Shown in pieces: positions 8,131-15,710 of a stretch of 64,000 nt of DNA. Origin of the DNA: Luteimonas kalidii. Lineage in GTDB: Bacteria > Pseudomonadota > Gammaproteobacteria > Xanthomonadales > Xanthomonadaceae. How positions within the stretch are numbered: the first letter of the stretch is position 1; each line of letters starts with the position of its first letter. The notes beneath the pieces are model-generated. The model was not told the DNA's origin, ran no database searches, and worked only from the letters and a program-made list of their open reading frames with translations. Both the position numbers and the translations under genes were made by a program. The stretch is from NCBI RefSeq assembly GCF_029887935.1, contig NZ_JARXRO010000020.1, positions 495,876-559,875 on the forward strand, written 5' to 3'.

Positions 8131-9465
8131 ATGCCCGCACGTCCCACCCGCGTCCTGACCGGAATCACCACGTCCGGGACCCCGCACCTGGGCAACTACG
8201 TCGGCGCGGTGCGGCCGGCGATCGCCGCCAGCCGCGATCCGGGCAGCGAAAGCTTCTATTTCCTGGCCGACCTGCACAGCCTGATCAAGGCGCAGGACCC
8301 GGCGCGCACCCAGCGCTCGACGCTGGAGATCGCCGCCACCTGGCTGGCGGCGGGGCTGGAGCCGGACAGGGTCTGGTTCTACCGCCAGAGCGACGTACCG
8401 GAAATCACCGAGCTGACCTGGATGCTGACCTGTGTCGCCGGCAAGGGCATCCTCAACCGCGCCCATGCCTACAAGGCGGCGGTGGACAGGAACCGCGCCG
8501 AAGGCGAGGACGACGACAGCGGCGTGACCGCCGGCCTGTTCATGTACCCGGTGCTGATGGCGGCCGACATCCTGATCTTCAACGCCGACCGGGTGCCGGT
8601 CGGCCGCGACCAGGTGCAGCACATCGAGATGGCGCGCGACTTCGGACAGCGCTTCAACCACGTCTACGGGCGCGAGTGGTTCACGCTGCCCGAGGCGGTG
8701 GTGGAGGCGCACGTGGCCACGCTGCCCGGCCTGGACGGGCGCAAGATGAGCAAGAGCTACGACAACACCATTCCGCTGTTCGTGCCGGAGGCGGAACTGC
8801 GCAGGCTGGTGTTCTCGATCGTGACCGATTCGCGCGCGCCCGGGGAACCCAAGCCGGTCGAGGGTTCGGCGCTGTACGAGCTGTACCGCGCCTTCGCCAC
8901 GCCGGAGGAGGCCGCCGCGTTCGGCCAGGCCTTCGCCGACGGCATCGGCTGGGGCGAAGCCAAGCAGCGCCTGGCCGATCTGCTCGAGCGCGAGATCGCA
9001 CCGCTGCGCGCGCGCTACCTTGACCTGGTCGCGCGTCCTGGCGACATCGAGGACACGCTGCGCGACGGCGCCCGACGCCTGCGCGAGCGTTACGCCACGC
9101 CGCTGCTGGCGCAAGTGCGCGAGGCAGTGGGCCTGCGCGACCTGTCGCAGGTGCGGCTGGGGTCGCTGCAGGAGGAGGAGGCACCGGCCGCGAAGCCACC
9201 GCTGGCGACGTTCAAGCAGTATCGCGAAGCCGACGGCAGGTTCTACTTCAAGCTGGTGGAGGGCGAGCGCGTGCTGCTGCAGAGCCATGCCTTCGATGCA
9301 CCGCGCGAGGCCGGGCAGGCGATCGCGGCGCTTCGCCGCGGCACCCTGGCGCTGGCGCAGGCGCCCGCGACGCTGGGCGAAGGTGTCGACGCGTCGGACG
9401 TGCGCGCGGCACTGGACGCGATCGCGGCCGCCGACGCCGACAGGGCCGCGAAGACGCAGGCATGA
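8131..9465 (+). CDS. trpS: Tryptophanyl-tRNA synthetase with C-terminal extension
   Basis: A 444-residue class I aminoacyl-tRNA synthetase that charges tRNA-Trp. It has the HIGH-type motif TTSGTPHLGNYVGA (residues about 14-27) and the KMSKS loop GRKMSKSYDNT (about 205). The catalytic and anticodon-binding parts end near residue 345, the usual length of bacterial TrpRS (about 330-350). The extra 100 residues contain DGRFYFKLVEGERVLLQS followed by an alternating helix, which resembles a YegP/DUF1508-like beta-hairpin unit. A C-terminal extension is therefore fused here. Its stop overlaps the start of the next gene as ATGA, so they are translationally coupled. Confidence 0.95.
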   Translation: MPARPTRVLTGITTSGTPHLGNYVGAVRPAIAASRDPGSESFYFLADLHSLIKAQDPARTQRSTLEIAATWLAAGLEPDRVWFYRQSDVPEITELTWMLTCVAGKGILNRAHAYKAAVDRNRAEGEDDDSGVTAGLFMYPVLMAADILIFNADRVPVGRDQVQHIEMARDFGQRFNHVYGREWFTLPEAVVEAHVATLPGLDGRKMSKSYDNTIPLFVPEAELRRLVFSIVTDSRAPGEPKPVEGSALYELYRAFATPEEAAAFGQAFADGIGWGEAKQRLADLLEREIAPLRARYLDLVARPGDIEDTLRDGARRLRERYATPLLAQVREAVGLRDLSQVRLGSLQEEEAPAAKPPLATFKQYREADGRFYFKLVEGERVLLQSHAFDAPREAGQAIAALRRGTLALAQAPATLGEGVDASDVRAALDAIAAADADRAAKTQA

Positions 9466-9773
9466 ATCCGCTGGTCGAGCTCAACCTGACCCTGATCCTG
9501 TTCCTGCCCTGGTTCGCGATCCTCGCCGCGCTGTACTGCTGGTATCCGCGCCAGCCTCGCGGCGCGGCCCGCGTGGTGTACGACGTGGCGACGCTGGCGG
9601 TGTCCGTGGCCGCCTTCCTGTGGAGCGTGTACTGGTCGATGGACAACGCGGACACGCAGTACGGCCGGCTGTGGCCCCAAATCCTCGCCACCGCCCTCGG
9701 CTACGGCGTGTTCCTCGGCGTCCTGGGACTCGCCTTCCTCGTGCGCCGGAGGGTGCTGCGCCCGCGCAGCTGA
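9462..9773 (+). CDS. Small three-helix membrane protein, unknown
   Basis: A 103-residue integral membrane protein with three hydrophobic stretches (LILFLPWFAILAALYCW, VATLAVSVAAFLWSVYW, ALGYGVFLGVLGLAFLV) and a basic C-terminal tail. No family is recognised. The start overlaps the trpS stop as ATGA, so it is made with trpS; this does not by itself suggest a tRNA-related role. Codon use and G+C look like the neighbours. Confidence 0.75.
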   Translation: MNPLVELNLTLILFLPWFAILAALYCWYPRQPRGAARVVYDVATLAVSVAAFLWSVYWSMDNADTQYGRLWPQILATALGYGVFLGVLGLAFLVRRRVLRPRS

Positions 9774-9853
9774 CCGGGCATGGGGGCGGAGCGGTCGACC
9801 GCGGCCGCGTCATCGGCGACACTGCAGCCGGACCACGGGAGGGGACGCATGCG

Positions 9854-10801
9854 ATGGCGCAGGACGACGGCATCACGCTCATCGACACCGGCTACCTCCG
9901 GCCACGGCTGTGCGCGGCCTACCTGGTGCACGGCGACGGCGGACGCGCGGCGCTGGTCGACTGCGGCACCGCCCCGTGCGCGCCGCGCGTGCTGGAGGCG
10001 CTCGACGCGGCGGGCGTGCAGCGCGATGCGATCGACTGGCTGCTGGTCACCCACGTGCACCTGGACCATGCCGGTGGCGCCGGCCCGCTGATGCAGGCGC
10101 TGCCCAACGCGCGGCTGGTGGTGCATCCGCGCGGAGCCCCGCACATGGTCGACCCGTCGCGCCTGATCGAAGGCGCGAAACGGGTCTACGGCGAGGCGAT
10201 GTTCGAGCGCGACCACGCCGGCATGCTGCCGGTGGACGCGGCGCGGGTGGTGGTGGCCGAAGACGGCCACGTCGTGGCGCTTGCGGGCCGCCCGCTGCGC
10301 TGCGCTGATACCCCCGGCCACGCTCTGCACCACTACAGCGTGTGGGACGCTGCCACGCGCAGCTGGATCGCCGGCGACGCGTTCGGCCTGAGCTACCGCG
10401 AGTTCGACAATGCCCGCGGCGCGTTCGCAGTGCCGACGACCTCGCCGGTGCAGTTCGATCCGCAACAGATGAAGGCCTCGATCCGGCGACTGCTGGCGGA
10501 GCGCCCGGCCGCGATCCGGGTGGCGCACTACGGCATCGTCACCGAATGCGAGCGTCTGGCCGACGACCTGGTCGCGCGCGTGGACGCCATGGTCGCGATC
10601 GCGCACGGCGTGGAGGATGCGGGCGAGCGCCATGCGCGGATCGTCGACGGCCTGACCATGCTCTACGTGGAAGCCGCGGCCGACCATGGCGTCGACGATC
10701 CCGCGCGTGCGGTAGCCGACGTGCTCGGCGGCGATATCGAGATCAATGCGCAGGGGCTGGGCGTGTGGCTCGACCGGCTCGCGAAGGCGCGCGGCGACTG
10801 A
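9854..10801 (+). CDS. MBL-fold metallo-hydrolase
   Basis: A 315-residue protein of the metallo-beta-lactamase fold. The metal-binding signature THVHLDHAGG (about residues 68-77) is intact, followed by CADTPGHALHH (second His) and IAGDAFG (bridging Asp). It resembles the glyoxalase II-like, oxygenase-associated group rather than true beta-lactamases. The substrate is unknown. The C-terminal 100 residues are helical and probably form a lid or dimer surface. The ATG at 9854 was chosen for a GGAGGGG site 9 bases upstream. It follows the small membrane gene by 80 bases on the same strand. Confidence 0.88.
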   Translation: MAQDDGITLIDTGYLRPRLCAAYLVHGDGGRAALVDCGTAPCAPRVLEALDAAGVQRDAIDWLLVTHVHLDHAGGAGPLMQALPNARLVVHPRGAPHMVDPSRLIEGAKRVYGEAMFERDHAGMLPVDAARVVVAEDGHVVALAGRPLRCADTPGHALHHYSVWDAATRSWIAGDAFGLSYREFDNARGAFAVPTTSPVQFDPQQMKASIRRLLAERPAAIRVAHYGIVTECERLADDLVARVDAMVAIAHGVEDAGERHARIVDGLTMLYVEAAADHGVDDPARAVADVLGGDIEINAQGLGVWLDRLAKARGD

Positions 10802-10987
10802 CAGGCGCGGCCTGCGCCGCGTGCGCGGGGCAAGCAAGCTGGCGCCGGCTGTCGCGCGCCGCGGGGCACCGCCACAGCGCGCTCTCGGGATCCGCCGGAC
10901 CCGTCGCGTCGGGCTGTGCCCAGACGAATCACGTCGGACCGCAGGCGCCGTGATCGAGTGCCACCCGTGGCGGCAACGCGAACGAAC

Positions 10988-11371
10988 TCAGTCCCAGCGA
11001 TTGAGGTGCGGACCGAGGGGGGTGCGCTGCGGGCGCACCACGCAGAAGCGGTGGCCACTGGGGGCCTCCATCACCCACCAGGTATGGACCTGCTCGATCC
11101 TGCGCGCGCCCAGTGCGACCAGGCGCTCGACTTCGGCATCGACATCGTCCGTCTCGATGTCCAGGTGGATGCGCGCGGGGTGCGGGACCTTCTGCAGCAG
11201 CAGGACCGGTTCGTCGGCCTCCGTGTGCAGGCGCGCATACTTGCCGTCGCCGTCCTCGTCCAGCGCATCGACGCGCTTGCCGAGCGCACGGCTCCAGAAC
11301 TCGACGTGCGGTGCCAGGTCGTCCGTTTCGCAATCGAGCACGAAGGTGCTCAGGCGGCTGTGGTGTGGCAT
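10988..11371 (-). CDS. VOC-family (glyoxalase-fold) protein
   Basis: A 127-residue protein with the paired beta-alpha-beta-beta-beta pattern of the vicinal oxygen chelate superfamily: FVLDCETDDLAPHVEFWSRALG at the start and ARIHLDIETDDVDAEVERLVALGA in the second half, ending SGHRFCVVRP. Members bind a divalent metal and act as glyoxalases, dioxygenases or resistance proteins; the substrate here is unknown. It is transcribed toward tRNA-free intergenic DNA and lies 18 bases downstream of a second VOC gene on the same strand, so the two form a short tandem pair at the 3' end of the dehydrogenase operon. Confidence 0.87.
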   Translation of the reverse strand: MPHHSRLSTFVLDCETDDLAPHVEFWSRALGKRVDALDEDGDGKYARLHTEADEPVLLLQKVPHPARIHLDIETDDVDAEVERLVALGARRIEQVHTWWVMEAPSGHRFCVVRPQRTPLGPHLNRWD

Positions 11372-11389
11372 GGGATCCTCCCGTCGGGG

Positions 11390-11779
11390 TCAGCAGGGTG
11401 GGGCGACCGGTGCGCCGAACTGCAGCAGCACGCCATCCGGGTCGTGGATGCCGAACTCGCGCATGCCGTAGGCAAACGTGTCCGGCGCATACGAGACGCG
11501 CGCGTGGCCGTCGAGCGTCGACCACAGCTGGTCGACGGCGGCGGCATCGCCGAGGCGGACGTACAGGGAGCCGGGAAACGTACCGTCCGCCTGCGTGGCA
11601 TCCGCATGCAGGGTGGACAGCATCAGCTCGATGCCGTCGCGCGACAGGCTGGCCCAGCCGTCGGCGTCGCTGCGACGCGTCAGCGAGAAGCCCAGGCGCC
11701 CGACGTAGAACGCGAGCGCGCGGTCGAGATCGCGCGTGCGCAGCATCGGCACCAGGGCGCGAAACGTCGTCTCGGGCAT
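11390..11779 (-). CDS. VOC-family protein, bleomycin-resistance type
   Basis: A 129-residue VOC protein (VPMLRTRDLDRALAFYVGRLGFS, then GSLYVRLGDAAAVDQLW and FGIHDPDGVLLQFG). The domain order and lack of an HxH pair in the usual positions suggest the bleomycin/fosfomycin-resistance-like subgroup, which includes many proteins of unknown substrate. I chose the ATG at 11779; an upstream start at 11842 would run deep into the E2 gene and add a non-homologous Arg-rich tail. It begins 4 bases after the E2 stop, so it is probably in the same transcript as the dehydrogenase genes. Confidence 0.85.
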   Translation of the reverse strand: MPETTFRALVPMLRTRDLDRALAFYVGRLGFSLTRRSDADGWASLSRDGIELMLSTLHADATQADGTFPGSLYVRLGDAAAVDQLWSTLDGHARVSYAPDTFAYGMREFGIHDPDGVLLQFGAPVAPPC

Positions 11780-11783
11780 GCGC

Positions 11784-13232
11784 CTACTCCGGCAGCGCCA
11801 GATCGTCGAGCAGCGCCTTGAGGAAGCGCGCGGCCTCGCCACCGGTACAGGCGCGATGGTCGAAGGTCAGCGACAGCGGGATGACCTTGCGCGACTCGAA
11901 GCCGCCCACCACCGGCACCATCTGGTGGCGGCCGCGCCCGGCGGCGACGATCGCCACGCTCGGCGGCACCACGACCGGCGTGGCATAGCGCCCGGCGAAC
12001 ATGCCGAAGTTCGACAGCGAGATGGTGTGGCCGCCGAGCTCGGCCGCGGGGATGCTGCGGTCTTCGACCTGCGCGCGCAGGCGGTCGACGCCTTCGCGCA
12101 CGCCGCGGGCGTCGAGCAGGTCGGCGTTGCGCAGCGCGGGGACGAACAGGCCGTCGGCGGTGTCGACCGCGATGCCCAGATCGACGTGCGGATGCAGCGT
12201 GCGGGTGAGGCCGTCGCCGTCGAACCAGGCATTGAGCGCAGGCACCGCGCGCGCGGCGGCGCAGATCGCGCGCACCAGGCGCGCGGTCATGTCGTTGCCG
12301 GGATGCCAGGCATGGATGTCGGCATCGTCCACGAGGGTGGTCGGCACCACCTTCGCGTGCGCATCGGCCATCACCCGCGCCATGTTGCGGCGCACGCCGC
12401 GCAGCGGTTCGGGCTGTCCGGTGGCCGTGACCGACGGGGACTGCGTCCGCATCGGCCTGCCACTGGCGGACATCGCGGTGCGCTGCTCGGGCGTGCGCGT
12501 CGGGCTGGCTTGCCCGCGTGGCGCTGCGGTCCCGCGCGCCTGCCCCGCGGGCGACGACGGACGGGCGGCCGCCGCGCCCGCCGGCGCCGAGGCGGACCCG
12601 TCGGCGGCCGCCTGTTTCACGTCGGCCATCGTCACCACGCCGTCTGCGCCGCTGCCGCGCACGCGCGACAGATCCACCTTCAGCTTGCGCGCCAGCGCGC
12701 GCACCGCGGGCATCGCGCGCACGCCGCCGGACGACACCGCCGCTTCCGCATGCACCTGGTCGGAGGCCTGCATCGCGCCGACCACGGTCCCGCTGTCGGC
12801 GCGTTCGCCCTCGCCGGGCTCCGATTTCTCCTCAGGCGGGGACTTGCCGGTCTGTTCGATCGCGCCGCCCTCGGTGGACGCCACCACGCGGTCGTCCGGC
12901 GCCGGATCCTGGCTGCCCACGCCCTTGCGCGTAGGGGCGCCGTGGTGGTGGCCGGTGTCCTGGCCTTCGGCGCGCTGCGGCTGGGAGGCGTCGAGCTCGA
13001 ACTCCGCCAGCATCGCACCGGTGGTGATCACGTCGCCGGCGGCGCCGGCCAGTGCCAGCACCTTGCCCGACACCGGCGACGGAACATCGACCACGGCCTT
13101 GGCCGTTTCCATCGATACGAGGTTGTCGTCGAGGCGGATCGTGTCGCCCTCGCGCACGTACCACTCGACGATGGTGGCGTCGGGCAGGCCCTCGCCGAGG
13201 TCGGGAAGCAGGAAGGTCTTGGTGTTCGCCAT
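11784..13232 (-). CDS. 2-oxoacid dehydrogenase E2 acyltransferase
   Basis: A 482-residue dihydrolipoamide acyltransferase. Domains in order: one lipoyl domain (residues 1-80, lipoyl Lys in METAKAVVD), a long flexible linker with a His-rich patch, a peripheral-subunit-binding domain (about 168-205, RAMPAVRALARKLKVDLSRVRGSG), a second Pro/Ala linker and the catalytic domain (about 255-482). The catalytic His is present in FDHRACTGG, but the usual Asp of the HxxxDG motif is Thr. The substrate (acetyl or branched acyl) cannot be settled from the sequence. It is third in the E1alpha-E1beta-E2 operon. No E3 gene is in the window. The ATG at 13232 is where homology starts. Confidence 0.92.
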   Translation of the reverse strand: MANTKTFLLPDLGEGLPDATIVEWYVREGDTIRLDDNLVSMETAKAVVDVPSPVSGKVLALAGAAGDVITTGAMLAEFELDASQPQRAEGQDTGHHHGAPTRKGVGSQDPAPDDRVVASTEGGAIEQTGKSPPEEKSEPGEGERADSGTVVGAMQASDQVHAEAAVSSGGVRAMPAVRALARKLKVDLSRVRGSGADGVVTMADVKQAAADGSASAPAGAAAARPSSPAGQARGTAAPRGQASPTRTPEQRTAMSASGRPMRTQSPSVTATGQPEPLRGVRRNMARVMADAHAKVVPTTLVDDADIHAWHPGNDMTARLVRAICAAARAVPALNAWFDGDGLTRTLHPHVDLGIAVDTADGLFVPALRNADLLDARGVREGVDRLRAQVEDRSIPAAELGGHTISLSNFGMFAGRYATPVVVPPSVAIVAAGRGRHQMVPVVGGFESRKVIPLSLTFDHRACTGGEAARFLKALLDDLALPE

Positions 13233-13333
13233 GTCGTGGTTCCGTCGGGCGGGCGATCCCGCCATGTCCATGTGGATTGACGCTGCCGGCCGCCGTTGCG
13301 TCGCGCCCGGGACTAGTCGCCCGCGCTGCGGCG

Positions 13334-14365
13334 CTAGGAATTGGCCACGGTGCGCTTCGCCGCCGCGACCACCTTGTCCACGCCCGGCATGTACTTCATC
13401 TCCAGCCGGAACAGGGGCATGTGGGTGTCGTAGCCGGTGACGCGCTCGACCGGGGCGACCAGGTCGTACATCGAGTGCTCGGCCAGGCGCGCGGCGATCT
13501 CGGCGCCGAAGCCGGCGGTGCGCGGCGCCTCGTGCACGATCACGCAGCGCCCGGTCTTGGCCACCGACTCGGCGATGGTGGCGAAGTCGAGCGGCTTGAG
13601 CGTGGCCACGTCGATCACCTCGGCGCTGATGCCTTCGCCCGCGAGCTGCTCCGCCGCCTCCAGGGTTTCCTTGACCTGCGCGCCCCAGGTGACCAGGGTG
13701 ACGTCGCTGCCGTCGCGCAGCACGTAACACACGTCCAGCGGCAGCGCCTCGCCGTCGTCGGGCACCAGCTCCTTGTACTGCCGGTAGATGCGCTTGGGCT
13801 CGAAGTAGATCACCGGATCCGGCTCGCGGATCGCCGCCAGCAGCAGGCCGTAGGCGCGCGCGGGCGAGGAGGGCAGGACCACGCGCAGGCCCGGCACGTT
13901 GGTGAACATCGCCTCGTTGGCCTCGCTGTGGTGCTCCGGCGCGCGGATCCCGCCGCCCCAGGGCACGCGCAGCACCATCGGGCAGGTCAGGCGCCCGCGC
14001 GTGCGATAGCGGAAGCGCGCGGCGTGGCAGATGATGTGGTCGAGCATCGGGTAGACGAAGCCGTCGAACTGGGCCTCGGCCACCGGCTTCATGCCCATCG
14101 CGGCCATGCCGACGGTGAGTCCGGCGATGGTGGTCTCGTCCAGCGGCGTGTCGAGCACGCGCGTCGCCCCGAACTGCTGCTGCAGCCCCGCGGTGGCGCG
14201 GAACACGCCGCCGTTCACGCCTACGTCCTCGCCCAGCACCACCACCGATTCGTCGTGGCGCATTTCCCAGGCCAGGGCCTGGGTGACGGCCTCGATCAGG
14301 GTGATGGCCTTGCCGGCCGGGGCGTCGGCGGGGTCCATCTTCGTGCGGTCGACGGCGGCCTTCAT
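13334..14365 (-). CDS. 2-oxoacid dehydrogenase E1 subunit beta
   Basis: A 343-residue thiamine-diphosphate enzyme subunit. It has the E1beta pyrimidine-domain sequence (GEDVGVNGGVF, TPLDETTIAG, EAQFDGFVYP) and the C-terminal transketolase domain (TLVTWGAQV, IDVATLKPLDFATI, VIVHEAPRTAG). With E1alpha it decarboxylates a 2-oxoacid and acylates the E2 lipoyl group. It closely resembles pyruvate and branched-chain E1beta chains, which are hard to separate by eye. The start overlaps the E1alpha stop as ATGA; an internal ATG at 14338 is possible but less likely. The E2 gene follows after 101 bases. Confidence 0.93.
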   Translation of the reverse strand: MKAAVDRTKMDPADAPAGKAITLIEAVTQALAWEMRHDESVVVLGEDVGVNGGVFRATAGLQQQFGATRVLDTPLDETTIAGLTVGMAAMGMKPVAEAQFDGFVYPMLDHIICHAARFRYRTRGRLTCPMVLRVPWGGGIRAPEHHSEANEAMFTNVPGLRVVLPSSPARAYGLLLAAIREPDPVIYFEPKRIYRQYKELVPDDGEALPLDVCYVLRDGSDVTLVTWGAQVKETLEAAEQLAGEGISAEVIDVATLKPLDFATIAESVAKTGRCVIVHEAPRTAGFGAEIAARLAEHSMYDLVAPVERVTGYDTHMPLFRLEMKYMPGVDKVVAAAKRTVANS

Positions 14366-15435
14366 GCCCGTCCCTCCAGCGCCAGCAGCTGCGCGCGCTG
14401 CTCGAGGATATCCGGCGGCAGGTCGGCGTAGAGATAGTCGAACATCGCCTCGGGCGGCTGGGTCTTCGTCTCGAGGTAGGCGTCGATCTCGACGTCGACC
14501 AGGCGCGCGCATTCGGCCAGCCACTCCTTCTCCTGTGCCTCGTCCCACAGTCCCTGCGCCCCGAGCCAGGTGCGCAGACGGGTCACCGGGTCGCGGGTCC
14601 ATGCATCCTTCACCTCGGCCTCGTCGCGGTAGCGGCGCGCATCGTCGGCGGTGGTGTGGTCGTGCAGGCGATAGGTCATGAACTCGATCACGCTGCCGCC
14701 TTCGCCACCCAGGGCACGTTCCATCGCGCGGCGCATGCCTTCGAGCACCGCGAACAGGTCGTTGCCGTCCACCTGCAGGCAGTGCAGACCGCCGGCCAGT
14801 CCCTTCTGCGCCAGGGTCTTCGCGCCGGTCTGCGCGCTACGCGGCACCGAGATCGCCCAGCCGTTGTTGATGATGCACTGCACGAACGGCAGGGTGTACG
14901 CACCGGCGGCGTTGATCGCCGCATAGGTGTCGGTCTTCGAGCTGCCGCCGTCGCCGCAGCAGGTCACGGCCACGCGCGGCTCGCCGCGCAGCTTGAACGC
15001 CAGCGCCGCGCCGGCCGCGTGCAGGCACTGGGTGGCGATCGGTACCGCCCACGGGAAATCGTGGCGCGCCACCTGGTAGTCGTTGCCGCGCTCGTCGCCG
15101 CCCCAGTACATCAGGATCTCGCGCAGTCGCACGCCGCGCATGATCTGCGTGCCGTATTCGCGGTAGCTGGGTGCGAGCACATCCTCCGGACGCATGCGCG
15201 CGCCGATGCCGATCTGGGTGGCCTCGTGGCCCAGGCAGGGCGCATACGTGCCCAGCTTGCCGGTGCGCTGCAGGGCGACGGCCTTGCCGTCGAAGGCGCG
15301 CAGGAACAGCATCTGCCTGAACAGCGCCAGGACCTCGTCCGGCGGTGGAGCCGAGGCCGGGAGGTCGGCCATCATCCGGCCATCGGCGCCCAGGTATTGC
15401 AGGTATTCGATCTCGAAGCTCGCGGCAACGCGCAT
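14362..15435 (-). CDS. pdhA: 2-oxoacid dehydrogenase E1 subunit alpha
   Basis: A 357-residue thiamine-diphosphate-binding subunit. The ThDP motif GDG...NN is seen as CCGDGGSSKTD to IINNGWAIS (about residues 158-190), and the conserved LGTYAPCLGHEATQIG and HDHTTADDARRYRD phosphorylation-loop region are intact. The N-terminal layout (EYLQYLGADGRMMADLP) is closest to Bacillus-type PdhA, so pyruvate is the likeliest substrate, with branched-chain oxoacids the alternative. It is first in the operon, overlapping E1beta by four bases. I chose the ATG at 15435, which is where the family sequence begins. Confidence 0.9.
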   Translation of the reverse strand: MRVAASFEIEYLQYLGADGRMMADLPASAPPPDEVLALFRQMLFLRAFDGKAVALQRTGKLGTYAPCLGHEATQIGIGARMRPEDVLAPSYREYGTQIMRGVRLREILMYWGGDERGNDYQVARHDFPWAVPIATQCLHAAGAALAFKLRGEPRVAVTCCGDGGSSKTDTYAAINAAGAYTLPFVQCIINNGWAISVPRSAQTGAKTLAQKGLAGGLHCLQVDGNDLFAVLEGMRRAMERALGGEGGSVIEFMTYRLHDHTTADDARRYRDEAEVKDAWTRDPVTRLRTWLGAQGLWDEAQEKEWLAECARLVDVEIDAYLETKTQPPEAMFDYLYADLPPDILEQRAQLLALEGRA

Positions 15436-15710
15436 GCACGGCCATCCGGTCGTCGTCGGACCGCCGATGATAAGGTTTCCCGCGTAAGGATCTGTTGCGC
15501 GGCGCGTCATGCGCGCGGCGCCTGGCTGTGCTTGCGCCCCTGTTGCGCGACCTCGTCCGCTGGGGCGTGCTGCAGATCGGGCGTGGCCTTTGCGATGGCG
15601 GGCCGACGCGGCCTTCGGCGCGCTCTCGCGCGCCACGCGATGCCCGGCCCCGGAGGGCCGGGCGCTGCCCGCGTCGGTGCGTCGCGGGCGGCCGACTCTA
15701 AGGCGCGACT

